A DNA stretch of 55,703 bases from a virus: positions 1-55,703 of the IMG/VR virus record IMGVR_UViG_3300020156_000034; one strand, written 5' to 3'. This document shows, one piece after another, positions 15,520 to 23,979 of the stretch. The translations under genes and the position numbers were made by a program. The notes beneath the pieces were generated by a model that made no database searches, was not told the DNA's origin, and saw only the letters and a program-made list of their open reading frames with translations. Every line of letters starts with the position of its first letter. Position 1 is the stretch's first letter.

Positions 15520-15533
15520 AGGAAGGGGAGATC
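15520..15533 (+). promoter_or_regulatory. Shared GGGAGATC ribosome-site element
   Basis: GGGAGATCC precedes the ATG at 15537. The same GGGAGATC block precedes the starts at 15985 and 18081, and GGAGATC the start at 16665. The common extension GATC past the Shine-Dalgarno suggests that these genes share a duplicated 5' region. The exact boundary given is approximate. Confidence 0.45.
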
Positions 15534-15536
15534 CCT

Positions 15537-15911
15537 ATGCGCTCAGACTCCAAGCGTGTGATTGGCAAAGCCGCCAGCTACACCATCAACCCGAACGGCG
15601 ACCGCGGCGGGTCGGTGTTCACGAACGACGGGGCCACCGGCGCCGTCGACTTCACCCTGCCGACGCCGAACGCGAACGCGCTCGGTCTCGAGTATCGAGC
15701 CGTCGGCGTCGCGGACTTCGCGGTTGGCTTCGTCGGCGCCACAGCCGGCGACATCGTCACAAAGAACGACGTCGCCGCGGATTCCGTCAAGGCGCAGACC
15801 GCCGGCGAGATCATCGGCGCCGAGCTGCTCGCCCGCTGCGTGAAGGTCAGCGGCGGCTACAAGTGGCAGGTCATCGGCGTCGCCGTCGGCCACACCTACA
15901 CCGTCGCGTAA
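15537..15911 (+). CDS. Beta-rich virion accessory protein, paralog A
   Basis: The 124-residue protein is beta-rich and clearly related to the C-terminal 120 residues of the gene at 15985: GSVFTNDGATG versus GTLFTNRGAAG, FTLPTPNA versus FTLPAPAA, and IGVAVGHTYTVA versus SGVAVGHTYTIA, in the same order. This copy lacks any signal peptide or membrane segment. A capsid or tail decoration role is plausible given the composition and place, but unproven. It follows the inserted HNH-type gene. Confidence 0.65.
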   Translation: MRSDSKRVIGKAASYTINPNGDRGGSVFTNDGATGAVDFTLPTPNANALGLEYRAVGVADFAVGFVGATAGDIVTKNDVAADSVKAQTAGEIIGAELLARCVKVSGGYKWQVIGVAVGHTYTVA

Positions 15912-15984
15912 TTCCGGGCCGGTGGCGCGTCCTCGGCTCCTCGTTCATCGCTTTGTTTCCGTGTTTCGTTGAAGGGAGATCCTT

Positions 15985-16551
15985 ATGAAGAAGAACCTGC
16001 TCTACGCCCTCATGGCGTCCGTCGTGGCGCTCCTCGTCCTGGCGATCGCGCCGCTGTTCGGCGCGCCGGCGCCCACGCTCGACACCTACGGGTCCCTGGG
16101 CGTCATCGGACTGGCCGGTACCACGTTCCTCCTGGCCGAGCCGACGGTGAAGAACCTGATCGCGCTCGGCTATCTCAGCGCCACCGGACAGCTGAACATG
16201 GTGCGGCGCGTGGTCGCGAAGACCGCCGACTATGCCGTGCTCGCCTCCGACGGGTCCGGCACCCTGTTCACCAACCGCGGCGCGGCCGGGACGGTGATCT
16301 TCACCCTGCCGGCGCCGGCGGCGGCGCTGGCAGGCTACGTGTTCCGGTTCAAGGCGCACGCCGACCAGACCATTACCGTCAAGACGGCGACCGCTGACAC
16401 CCTCGTGGTCCTGAACGACGCGGCGGCTGACTCGCTGTCGCTGTCGACGGCCGGCGAGAAGATCGGCGGCGAGATCGAGGCGTTCTGTGACGGCACGAGC
16501 TGGTTCGCCAGCGGCGTGGCGGTGGGGCACACCTACACGATCGCCACCTAG
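15985..16551 (+). CDS. Paralog B of 15537 with hydrophobic N-terminal export/anchor region
   Basis: Of 188 residues, 1-28 look like a signal peptide (MKKNLLYALMASVVALLVL then FGAPAP). Residues 38-55 are again mildly hydrophobic (LGVIGLAGTTFLLAEP). From residue about 72 onward the protein matches paralog A along its length. The fusion of an export or anchor segment to a virion-type domain is unusual. The gene has the same GGGAGATCC ribosome site as paralog A. Whether the product reaches the periplasm or the particle cannot be told from sequence. Confidence 0.65.
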   Translation: MKKNLLYALMASVVALLVLAIAPLFGAPAPTLDTYGSLGVIGLAGTTFLLAEPTVKNLIALGYLSATGQLNMVRRVVAKTADYAVLASDGSGTLFTNRGAAGTVIFTLPAPAAALAGYVFRFKAHADQTITVKTATADTLVVLNDAAADSLSLSTAGEKIGGEIEAFCDGTSWFASGVAVGHTYTIAT

Positions 16552-16560
16552 TTCTGAGGC

Positions 16561-16627
16561 GGGGCTGGGCGCGGGTTTCCTCCTTGGCGGTGGGTCCCCC
16601 CCTTCCGTCGGCCCGCGTGCCAGCCCC
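16561..16627 (+). terminator. Long GC-rich hairpin between structural genes
   Basis: GGGGCTGG (16561-16568) pairs with CCAGCCCC (16620-16627), and CGCGGG (16570-16575) pairs with CCCGCG (16612-16617), with a small bulge between. The loop is 36 bases. There is no T run. It probably shapes the mRNA between two exported-protein genes rather than ending transcription cleanly. Confidence 0.45.
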
Positions 16628-16664
16628 TCTCAGGATGTGACGCAACTCTTCTCAGGAGATCGCC

Positions 16665-17168
16665 ATGCAGCTGTTTCTGAAGCGTCTCTCGCTCGCCGTG
16701 GCCGCCATCCTCCTCGCCGGCGTCATCGCGCCGAACGTGGAGCCGCCGGCCGAATTGCCCCTCATGCCGCACGAGATCCGCACCGACGGGTCCCTGCGCG
16801 AACAGTTCAACGCACCGAGCGAGCTGGATCGGTGGCTGCTGGCCAACGGGCTGCTGGAGCCCGTGACGCTCGAGGCGCAGGGCACGCGCGCGCCGGTGCG
16901 GCTCATCGCCCCGTATCGGGTCACCGTCGGGACGTCCGCCGAGCAGGTCACGGATTCCGGCAACGTCAACGGCGGCGTCGTCATCAAGGCTATTTGTCCA
17001 GGGCAGACCATCTATGTCGGCGTCTCGTCCTCGGTGACGACGTCCACCGGCTACCCGCTCTCGGATGGTGAAACCCTCACGTTGGAGGTTCGGAATGCGA
17101 ACGCCCTCTATGTCATTGCGTCGGCTGCTGCTCAGTCTGTCGCTGTGCTGCCTTTCTCTCGGTACTAG
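16665..17168 (+). CDS. Exported beta-domain virion-type protein, 167 residues
   Basis: Residues 1-20 form a signal-peptide-like N-terminus (MQLFLKRLSLAVAAILLAG). The C-terminal 75 residues (VTVGTSAEQVT, then IYVGVSSSVTTSTGYPL, then ETLTLEVRNANALYVIAS) match a small beta domain that I recall from phage head or tail decoration genes. A linker region of about 60 residues joins them. It has a GGAGATC ribosome site and overlaps the next gene by 74 bases. Confidence 0.6.
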   Translation: MQLFLKRLSLAVAAILLAGVIAPNVEPPAELPLMPHEIRTDGSLREQFNAPSELDRWLLANGLLEPVTLEAQGTRAPVRLIAPYRVTVGTSAEQVTDSGNVNGGVVIKAICPGQTIYVGVSSSVTTSTGYPLSDGETLTLEVRNANALYVIASAAAQSVAVLPFSRY

Positions 17169-18063
17169 CGTCGGTCCGGCGTTCGCGCAGCAGTCCGGTC
17201 CCGGCGTGCTGCCAGGCGGCAGCGGGGGGGGTAGTGGTGTCACCGTTCCTGGATCCGATACCCAGATCATCTTCAACGATGGCGGGTCGTTCGGTGCGGA
17301 CAGCGGGCTGACGTTCAACAAGGCGACGGACGCGCTCACGATTGGGGGCAACGTCACACTGCTGGGCGAAGCCGCCAACGTGCTGGCGCTGAGAAACGGC
17401 ACGAACGCGCAGCAGCTCTTTCTCTATAACAGCTACACCGATGCCAGCAACTACGAACGCTTCCAGATGGCATGGTCGGGCAACACGCTCTATCTCAACA
17501 CAGCCAAGGGGGGCACGGGCACGGCACGGGGACTCACTATTCGCACGGATGGTAGCGGTGACCTGTCGTTCGGCACCGCTGCAACGGATCGGTGGAAAGT
17601 CGGCGGAACGAATGGTCACTGGCTGGCAGGGGCAGATAACACCTACGACATCGGGGCAAGCGGGGCGACACGCCCACGAGCAGGCTACTTCGGCACCTCA
17701 GTGAATATCGGAGGCTTCGCGAGACTGACTTCCTCAAACATCGCCGTCCCTGCAATGCAGGTGAAGTCCCTCGACGGTTCTACGTGGACCCGTATTGAGG
17801 CACTAACCATTGGCGTGCAGGCTGCTGGCTACATTGATTGGGCGGGCCGCAGCTATATCACGTCCCCAGCCAACGCGCAGATTCAGTTCAACAACACAGC
17901 AGGCACATCGAGCTGCAAAGTCATCTGGGGCGATGGCACTCCTGAGTCTGCCGTCGTGGGCAACGTCTGTGACTTCTACCTCCGCACCGATGGTGGCGCA
18001 GGCAGCACGTTCTACGTGAAGGAATCGGGCGCAGCCACCAACACCGGCTGGGTCGCAAAATAA
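17095..18063 (+). CDS. Exported fibre-like beta-helical protein
   Basis: The 322-residue protein starts at ATG 17095 after a GGAGG site; an internal Met six residues later is also possible. Residues 1-33 are a clear signal peptide (RRLLLSLSLCCLSLG, cleavage near AFA-QQ). The rest repeats short beta units with Gly, Asn, Thr and Ala (IIFNDGGSFGADSGLTFNK; LTIGGNVTLLGE), as in phage tail fibres and spikes. The C-terminus (FYLRTDGGAGSTFYVKESG) resembles fibre shaft ends. A receptor-binding or appendage role is likely, but a cleavable signal on such a protein is odd. Confidence 0.62.
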   Translation: MRTPSMSLRRLLLSLSLCCLSLGTSVGPAFAQQSGPGVLPGGSGGGSGVTVPGSDTQIIFNDGGSFGADSGLTFNKATDALTIGGNVTLLGEAANVLALRNGTNAQQLFLYNSYTDASNYERFQMAWSGNTLYLNTAKGGTGTARGLTIRTDGSGDLSFGTAATDRWKVGGTNGHWLAGADNTYDIGASGATRPRAGYFGTSVNIGGFARLTSSNIAVPAMQVKSLDGSTWTRIEALTIGVQAAGYIDWAGRSYITSPANAQIQFNNTAGTSSCKVIWGDGTPESAVVGNVCDFYLRTDGGAGSTFYVKESGAATNTGWVAK

Positions 18064-18080
18064 ACCAAGGGAGATCAATC

Positions 18081-18494
18081 ATGCGAAAGCTCGCTCTACT
18101 ACTGCTCATCGTGCTTGTTGCGGTTTCGCCCCTTCGCGGAGAGTCCCCGGAATCCACGACCCAGATGAAGCTGGCGGTGGAACCGACGTTCCTGGCGCGG
18201 CTGCAGTACGTCATGGTCCAGCAGGCCCGCACGGTCAAGGCTGAAGCCCTCGACACCGCCTGCCACGCTGAGCGCACGGCCTTCGCAGATCGCGTGATCG
18301 ACTTCCCACCCGAGATGGCGGCGAAGTCAGCGGTGATGCTGGTGGGCGGCGTCAATCTCATCGGGACCGTGACGGTAACTCCAGCTTCAGGGGACACACC
18401 CGAGAGCGTGACCACCTCCGTCACCGACGCGGCGCTCCTGTCGCAGGTCGCCACGTTCTGGAACGCCCTATCCAAATGCGACACCGGGAGTTGA
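18081..18494 (+). CDS. Exported hypothetical protein, 137 residues
   Basis: A signal peptide is visible (MRKLALLLLIVLVAVSPLRG, cleavage near residue 21). The mature part has two or three Cys (DTACHAERTAF; SKCDTGS) that could form a disulfide outside the cytoplasm. It uses the GGGAGATC ribosome site. No family recognised. It lies in the cluster of exported products between capsid and tail genes. Confidence 0.6.
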   Translation: MRKLALLLLIVLVAVSPLRGESPESTTQMKLAVEPTFLARLQYVMVQQARTVKAEALDTACHAERTAFADRVIDFPPEMAAKSAVMLVGGVNLIGTVTVTPASGDTPESVTTSVTDAALLSQVATFWNALSKCDTGS

Positions 18495-18498
18495 CATC

Positions 18499-18957
18499 AT
18501 GCTGACAGCGACATTGCTCGCGGCGCTCCTGGCCGGCCAGGCGCCGTCTTCCACGCCCATCGCTGACGCGATCCCGTCGATCGACGTCCGCACCATCGAG
18601 CGGCAGGACGCCGCGTCGCCTCGGCCTCCGCACCGGGATCACGGCTACGGCTTCAAGCTGCTGATGGTTGGGAACGTCGTGGTGATGGGAGCCGACATGG
18701 CCGGCACGATGACCTGTATCGCGGAGCGGACCTGCGTGGAGGTCAATCTGCTCCAGAAGCACCTTGTGGAGAACCGACCGATCCTGGCGGGCGCCGTCAA
18801 CGGGCTGCAGACTGCTGCCATCCTCCTGTGGATGGACCGGGTCAGCCAGAAGCGGCCGAAGCTCGCCAACGCGATCATGGCCTTCTGGTTGGTCACCCGC
18901 GGCTACGTGGCCTTCGTCAACAACAAGCGCGTGCTCGAGCAGGGGCGGGGGCGGTAG
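18499..18957 (+). CDS. Membrane protein, 152 residues
   Basis: The first 14 residues are hydrophobic (MLTATLLAALLAGQ). Further hydrophobic segments lie near residues 52-72 (FKLLMVGNVVVMGADMAG), 95-112 (ILAGAVNGLQTAAILLWM) and 120-138 (NAIMAFWLVTRGYVAFV), so three or four membrane spans are likely. Two Cys (TCIAERTC) sit between spans. No known family, though the DUF5658-type small membrane proteins have similar spacing. Placement among tail genes is odd for a membrane protein. Confidence 0.6.
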   Translation: MLTATLLAALLAGQAPSSTPIADAIPSIDVRTIERQDAASPRPPHRDHGYGFKLLMVGNVVVMGADMAGTMTCIAERTCVEVNLLQKHLVENRPILAGAVNGLQTAAILLWMDRVSQKRPKLANAIMAFWLVTRGYVAFVNNKRVLEQGRGR

Positions 18958-19926
18958 ATGCACCAGACCCGTCGGGAGTTCCTCGACGACATCCTCGACT
19001 TCGTCGGTCACGCGAACGACCCGGGCGCGCGGAACACGATGGAGCGGATCCTGAACCGCGCCATCGAATCGATGTGGAACAAGCGGCCCTGGCCAGTGTT
19101 CCTGCATCCGACGGCGTACGAGTTCTCGACGCTGGCAAACACGCGCGCCTACGGCCTGCCGGTCTGGTTCGGACGCGTGAGCGGGATCGATGGCGCCATC
19201 CGCAACCTCACGACGGGGCAGCGACTCTACCCGTCCACCCGGGAGAAGCTCGAGGCGGAGGACCCCACGGTGGGGACTTCGAACGAGGCCGCGGGACCGC
19301 CGAGGGTCTACTACCTTGCAGGCGTGCAGCCCGTGCACACCCAGCCGGCGGCATCCGGCGATGCACTCGAGGTCCTCTCCGACAGCGCCGCGGACACCGC
19401 GGTCAGCGTCCTCATCGGCGGGATCAACGGGGATGGGCAGTGGACCAGCGTGCAGGTCACGCTCACCGGCACCGTCGCCGTCCCCGCCGGCACCTGGCGC
19501 GAGGTGTTCGAGTTCGCGAAGGCGTATCCGGACGGCACCACGCCAGCCACGGAGTTCACCAGCAGTGCCGGTAGCGTCACGCTGCGGAAGGTGACCGGCG
19601 CCACGGAGCTCCAGATGCTCCTGCCTCAGGAAAGCGCGCGCGAGGTCCGGGTGTTGAACCTGTACCCCAAGCCCGATCAGGCCTACGACATCGCCGTGCC
19701 GTTCCTTCGATCGCCGCGGAAGGCGTGGAAGGATGCCGACGTGCTGCCCTTCGGCTGGGGCCCGGCCCTGTTCGAAGAGTGCCAGATCGAGTGGCAGGTG
19801 CAGGCCGGCGACCTGTCGCGCCAGGCGGCCGCCCAGACGGCTCGGCCCGCGTTCATCGATCTGACCTGTAACGAGAACGCAGCGGCCGCGCAGATGAACC
19901 GCCGCCGGGAGCCCTTCCGGGGATGA
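18958..19926 (+). CDS. Head-tail adaptor-like protein
   Basis: The 322-residue protein starts directly after the previous TAG. Its N-terminus (TRREFLDDILDFVGHANDPGARNTMERILNRAIESMW) has the helical layout of short-tailed-phage adaptor proteins (gp4-like of P22, tail tubular A of T7), followed by beta segments and a helical C-terminus. It would sit under the portal and connect to the nozzle. It precedes a large tail protein with a four-base overlap (ATGA). The family is inferred from length, N-terminus and order. Confidence 0.5.
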   Translation: MHQTRREFLDDILDFVGHANDPGARNTMERILNRAIESMWNKRPWPVFLHPTAYEFSTLANTRAYGLPVWFGRVSGIDGAIRNLTTGQRLYPSTREKLEAEDPTVGTSNEAAGPPRVYYLAGVQPVHTQPAASGDALEVLSDSAADTAVSVLIGGINGDGQWTSVQVTLTGTVAVPAGTWREVFEFAKAYPDGTTPATEFTSSAGSVTLRKVTGATELQMLLPQESAREVRVLNLYPKPDQAYDIAVPFLRSPRKAWKDADVLPFGWGPALFEECQIEWQVQAGDLSRQAAAQTARPAFIDLTCNENAAAAQMNRRREPFRG

Positions 19927-22034
19927 GCGAGACCCGCCCGTCGATCGTGCTCGACTGCGAGGACTTCTCCCCGGGATTCTTGGACACGCCCGAGCCAGAT
20001 ACCCTGCCGCGCGGCGCCACGCCGGACGCGAAGAACGCGTTCTTCTACCGGCTCGAGACGCAGGATCGGACCCGCGCCACGATGCGCCGGCGAAAAGGGT
20101 GCCGCCTGATCAACCCGACTGCGATCGCGTCAGGCGCGGCGATCGACGGCATCTGGCAGTTCGACCGCGAAGGGGCGGACTCCGAATTGGTCGTCATGTG
20201 CGACGGGGCGCTCTACGTGTGGGACGGCGTCGACGCGTTCACCGCGATCACGGACGGGGGCGGCTTCACCGCTGGGAATGACACGTATGCCATCCCATTC
20301 AAGAACAACCTGATCGTCTCGGACGGCACGGTCACGAAGCGGTACGACGGGACCGCCTGCTTCACGCTGGGTTTCGTCGCACCGACCGGGGCCCCGACGC
20401 TCACGGTCGGCAGCACCACGGGTGTCACCGGCACGTATGAAGGCTTCGCGGTCTGGGTCGAGGAGGACACCGGCCACGAGAGCAGCCCGAGCGCCATCAC
20501 GTCGGCCGTCGCGTTCACGGACGACAAGCGGGTCTGGGCGAAGCCTGCGGGATCCCCGCCGGCGAACGTCACACACTGGCGCGTCTACTGCCGTCGCACG
20601 GACACGAACGAAAACAACTTCTTCAAGACGGGCACCGATCAGGCAGTGGCCACCGCCAGCTACGAGGAGGCGACGTCTGACGCCGCGCGGCGCGACATCG
20701 GCCCACTGACGCAGTCGAACGACGTCCCGCCGGCCTTCGCCCTCACCGAGGAGTACAAGGGCTACCGCATCGGCGTGAAGGCGAACAGCTCAGACCTCTA
20801 TATCTCGAAGCAGTTCGACGCCGAGAGCCAGGCCCCACGGGACGTGTTCCCGGTCGGCGGCCGCGGCGAAGCGAAACCTGTGCGCAGCGTCCGCAAGTAC
20901 GGGGAGGACTGTTTCGTCCGGAAGCCGACGAAGACCTACCGCCTGGTCGGCGATCGCGTGCCGTTCGCCATCACGCCGGTGGACTCCAGCTACGGCTCGG
21001 TGAGCCAGGCCGCCGGCATCGAGATCGACGGGCTCTGGTACGACTGGGATGAACAGCGCGGGCCCTACGTATCCGATATGAACAGCCTGTGGTCGTCGCT
21101 GGCAGACGATCGCATCGCCGGGCTGGTGGGAACTGTCAATCGCGTGTATCTGAGCAAGATCCGCGTCGCGCACTACGTGTCGCTGAACATCGTGCAGTGG
21201 GCGATCCCTACGACCTCCAGCCGGAAGCGCACCATCATCGCCTACAACTACCGGCTCAAGCGGTGGCTTCCGCCGATCACCGGCATGGAGTACGCCTCCA
21301 TGTGCACGTTCACCACAAATGCCGGGGCCTCCGGCCTCTACTTCGGGGACGAGTGGGGTCGCGTCTACGAGATGTACAGCGGGGAGGTCGACGGCGTTCC
21401 CAGCGGCTCGACGTCGGTGGCGATCACCGTCGCGACATCGGGCTCCATCACTGCGGATGCCGCGTCCTTCTACACGACCGGTGACGGACTCGCGGGGATG
21501 CCGGCCGCCGTCCGGAGTCCGTCCGGCGCCTGGCAGTGGGTCCGCATCCAGTCCAACACTGCAACGGTCCTCACGCTCGACACGAGCAACGGTCCCGCCC
21601 TCGCGCCTGTCCCGGATGGGGATGGCGAATGGCTCGTGGTCGTCGGGGGCATCGAGTGGTATTGGGACACGCCGCGGCTGACCGGCGGCAATCGCATGAT
21701 CGAAAAGCGGCCGTACTCGCTGGCGATCGAGGGCGGAGCGACGTCCTCGTCGCATCAGCTCGAGGTCAAACTCCGCTACAACCGCGGGATCGGGTTCGAT
21801 ACGACCTACGCAATCACGTTTCCGTCGACGGGCATGGCCTGGGGCACCGGCACGTGGGGTACGGATGCGTGGGGCGCTGGCGGCACACGAGCCATGCGCA
21901 AACACCGGCTGAACCGCTCCTTCTTCGACGTGCAGATTCGGGTGCAGAACTTCTACCCCAATCAGCCGTTCGAAATCACGGCCTACGTGCTGACGGCTGA
22001 TTGGCAGACGAGACGACGGGTGGCATCCGTATGA
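19923..22034 (+). CDS. Tail nozzle / stabilisation-like protein
   Basis: The 703-residue protein begins SETRPSIVLDCEDFSPGFLDT, followed by a long beta-rich body with recurrent Asp/Gly/Trp blocks (IWQFDREGADSELVVMCDGALYVWDG; YAIPFKNNLIVSDGTVTKRYDG) that read like beta-propeller blades. This composition and place fit the nozzle or stabilisation protein of short-tailed phages (P22 gp10 or T7 gp12 type). It overlaps both neighbours by four bases. Confidence 0.62.
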   Translation: MSETRPSIVLDCEDFSPGFLDTPEPDTLPRGATPDAKNAFFYRLETQDRTRATMRRRKGCRLINPTAIASGAAIDGIWQFDREGADSELVVMCDGALYVWDGVDAFTAITDGGGFTAGNDTYAIPFKNNLIVSDGTVTKRYDGTACFTLGFVAPTGAPTLTVGSTTGVTGTYEGFAVWVEEDTGHESSPSAITSAVAFTDDKRVWAKPAGSPPANVTHWRVYCRRTDTNENNFFKTGTDQAVATASYEEATSDAARRDIGPLTQSNDVPPAFALTEEYKGYRIGVKANSSDLYISKQFDAESQAPRDVFPVGGRGEAKPVRSVRKYGEDCFVRKPTKTYRLVGDRVPFAITPVDSSYGSVSQAAGIEIDGLWYDWDEQRGPYVSDMNSLWSSLADDRIAGLVGTVNRVYLSKIRVAHYVSLNIVQWAIPTTSSRKRTIIAYNYRLKRWLPPITGMEYASMCTFTTNAGASGLYFGDEWGRVYEMYSGEVDGVPSGSTSVAITVATSGSITADAASFYTTGDGLAGMPAAVRSPSGAWQWVRIQSNTATVLTLDTSNGPALAPVPDGDGEWLVVVGGIEWYWDTPRLTGGNRMIEKRPYSLAIEGGATSSSHQLEVKLRYNRGIGFDTTYAITFPSTGMAWGTGTWGTDAWGAGGTRAMRKHRLNRSFFDVQIRVQNFYPNQPFEITAYVLTADWQTRRRVASV

Positions 22035-22342
22035 CGATCCGCGGCGTAGACCCAGCGACCGCCCTGGCGATCGACGCCCTCCGCGGCGAAACGCTCCCGT
22101 TCTGGGGCGCGTATGGCCCGGTCGTTGAGGTCACATTCCCCGTGGCATCCACCCGCCGCGACATCGCGCACGGTTTGTCACAGGTGCCAGACGGGTACTT
22201 CATCGTCTGGGCGGACGGCACGCTGTTCGCGGAGCCGGGTGTGCTCTGGACGAAGGACCTGGCCTACATGCGCAGCGGCGCCGACAACGTCCACGCGCGC
22301 ATCATCTTCTACACCGTTCGGGAGGCATACCGTGAAGCATAA
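22031..22342 (+). CDS. Small tail-associated protein, 103 residues
   Basis: The ATG at 22031 overlaps the tail protein stop. The core (RDIAHGLSQVPDGYFIVWADGTLFAEPG, then ARIIFYTVREAYREA) matches a short beta-rich domain that I have seen next to tail-fibre genes of podoviruses, where an N-terminal HGLG..P.G..V..... pattern is common. It may cap or connect fibres. The name of the family is not known to me. It overlaps the next gene by eleven bases. Confidence 0.55.
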   Translation: MTIRGVDPATALAIDALRGETLPFWGAYGPVVEVTFPVASTRRDIAHGLSQVPDGYFIVWADGTLFAEPGVLWTKDLAYMRSGADNVHARIIFYTVREAYREA

Positions 22343-23291
22343 ACTTCTGCTCCTTCTCGCCATGCTAGTTCTGCTGGCGACGCCCGCGCAGGCTCAGATC
22401 ACCATTACGTACACCTTCACAAACGGCACGTCGGCCGACGCCGATCAGGTGAACAGCAACTTCTCGACGTTGGCCACCAACGCCCTGAACCGCACCGGAG
22501 GTACCATCACCGGCAACATCGGAGTGAACGCCGGCGTCACCATCGATGGCGTCGACATCGGTGCGGCGCTGGGCGGTACCGGCACGCCGACCTTTGCGAG
22601 CGTCACGATCACTGGGACGGGCGCGAGCGCCCTTGACATCGGCGGGGGGCTGAACGCCGGCACCGGCGACGTCGCCATCATCGATGCGACCGGGAAGATT
22701 GCGGGCATCAGCGATGTCTACTTCGCATCGCTCGATGGCTCGAAGTTGACCGGTCTGAACGCCACAGAGCTGACGACCGGGACGCTGCCCAGCGGCCGCC
22801 TCTCCGGAACGTACAGCAGCGCGCTCACGCTCTCGAGCGCCTCCAATGTGCTGTATGGCAGCGGGGCCAATCTGACGGCGCTGAACGGCACGCAGATCAC
22901 ATCCGGCACAGTCGCGGACGCGCGCCTCTCGGCGAACGTCCCGCTGATCAATGCCACGACCAACACCTTCACTGGTGCGATGCGGTACGGCACGTCGCAG
23001 GTGCTGAGTTGGAACGCGAAGACCACGGACACCAACTATCAAGCCTCGAGTGACGGCTTCGTGGTGGTATTTGCCGACGCCATGAGCCCTGGCGGATTGG
23101 GGTTGCTGGAGGTGCTGTCGGACGCGGTCTCGACTCCCACGACCAGACGGGCGCTCGAGGTCGTCGCGAATGATGCGCGCAGCGTCATGGTGCCGATACG
23201 CAAGGGCGACTATTACAAAGTGGCCACCACGACGGACAGCGGAACCATTAGCTTCACGGCCTATTGGGTTCCCATGGGCACGGCAGGGTAA
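22332..23291 (+). CDS. Exported fibre-like protein
   Basis: A GGAGG at 22321 supports the GTG at 22332, giving 319 residues. Residues 1-22 are a signal peptide (MKHKLLLLLAMLVLLATPAQA). The mature protein is Gly/Thr/Ser/Asn-rich with short repeated units: GTPTFASVTITGTG, LDGSKLTGLNATELTTGTLPSGRLSGTYS, LNGTQITSGTVADARLS. The G-T-L-P-x-x-R-L-S-G motif recurs in phage side-tail fibres. The C-terminal 90 residues look globular (YYKVATTTDSGTISFTAYWVP) and may bind the receptor. A cleavable signal on a fibre is unusual. Confidence 0.68.
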   Translation: MKHKLLLLLAMLVLLATPAQAQITITYTFTNGTSADADQVNSNFSTLATNALNRTGGTITGNIGVNAGVTIDGVDIGAALGGTGTPTFASVTITGTGASALDIGGGLNAGTGDVAIIDATGKIAGISDVYFASLDGSKLTGLNATELTTGTLPSGRLSGTYSSALTLSSASNVLYGSGANLTALNGTQITSGTVADARLSANVPLINATTNTFTGAMRYGTSQVLSWNAKTTDTNYQASSDGFVVVFADAMSPGGLGLLEVLSDAVSTPTTRRALEVVANDARSVMVPIRKGDYYKVATTTDSGTISFTAYWVPMGTAG

Positions 23292-23320
23292 TCAATCACA
23301 GTAGGGTGAGGAGGCGTCTT

Positions 23321-23710
23321 GTGAGAACACAGAGCATCGGGTGGATCGTCGTCGTGACGTGCGGGATCTTTGGAGCAGCCGTTTCTGCCCAGGAGAAGCC
23401 GATCGCGCCTCCAGCGGCCGTAGCGGAAGGCCCAGCGCCGCAGCTCACCGAGGTGGAGCGGCTGAAACTGGAGCTGCTGCAGGTGCGCACGTCCTATGCG
23501 CAGCTCCTGGCGAACTACGACGCGTGCAAGGCGGAAGTGGGGACCGCGTTCAATACGCTCGGACGGCTGCGTGCCGAGGCCGCCACCGCCGAACTGACGG
23601 CGGAGGAGGCGAAGCTGAAGGCGGCCATCGAGGCGGGGCACCCAGGATACCGCTGGGATCCGAAAACGGGGACCTTCACGAAGAAGCCGCCCGATCCGGA
23701 GAAGAAGTAA
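23321..23710 (+). CDS. Exported coiled-coil protein
   Basis: GTG at 23321 after a GAGG AGG-type site gives 129 residues. The signal peptide spans residues 1-22 (IGWIVVVTCGIFGAAVSA before QE). Residues 42-100 are heptad-like (VERLKLELLQVRTSYAQLL; ATAELTAEEAKLKAAIEAG). The layout of an exported short coiled coil resembles small periplasmic adaptor or spanin-like proteins, but there is no lipobox. Role unknown. Stop and next start overlap (TAATG). Confidence 0.55.
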   Translation: MRTQSIGWIVVVTCGIFGAAVSAQEKPIAPPAAVAEGPAPQLTEVERLKLELLQVRTSYAQLLANYDACKAEVGTAFNTLGRLRAEAATAELTAEEAKLKAAIEAGHPGYRWDPKTGTFTKKPPDPEKK

Positions 23711-23955
23711 TGCCGCCGGCGGTGCAGTTCGAGGCCATCGGGCGCTCGGTGAGGCGGTCGGGGGACCAGTTCATTGTCCGCGTGGACTACATGCGGAAGA
23801 GCGATGGAAAGCTCGTCGGGCGGGTCGAACACAAGGTAAAATCCAAGTCTGCCATCAAAGCTGCGGTCGATGCGCAACTCACCTCGTTGAAGAACGCGCA
23901 GGACGAGGCGGACGCGAACTTCGACATCGTCGGCAAGGTGCTGGGGACGATCTAA
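23710..23955 (+). CDS. Small basic beta-rich protein, 81 residues
   Basis: ATG at 23710 overlaps the previous stop. The first half is strand-rich (VRRSGDQFIVRVDYMRKSDGKLVGRVEHKVKS in two short blocks) and the second half is a charged helix. It has the look of a small structural cofactor. No family recognised. Confidence 0.5.
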   Translation: MPPAVQFEAIGRSVRRSGDQFIVRVDYMRKSDGKLVGRVEHKVKSKSAIKAAVDAQLTSLKNAQDEADANFDIVGKVLGTI

Positions 23956-23956
23956 G

Positions 23957-23965
23957 GCCGGGCGG
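23957..23965 (+). promoter_or_regulatory. GCCGGGCGG start-proximal element, copy 3
   Basis: It lies exactly 23 bases before the ATG at 23980, immediately after the stop of the previous gene. A separate CGGAG Shine-Dalgarno lies between element and start, so the element is not a replacement for ribosome binding in this case. Confidence 0.5.
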
Positions 23966-23979
23966 CCACGGAGTCTCAA

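Noticed and set aside
17095-23291. Diversity-generating retroelement target
   Set aside because: Fibre-like genes are present, but no reverse transcriptase and no template/variable repeat pair was seen anywhere in the window.
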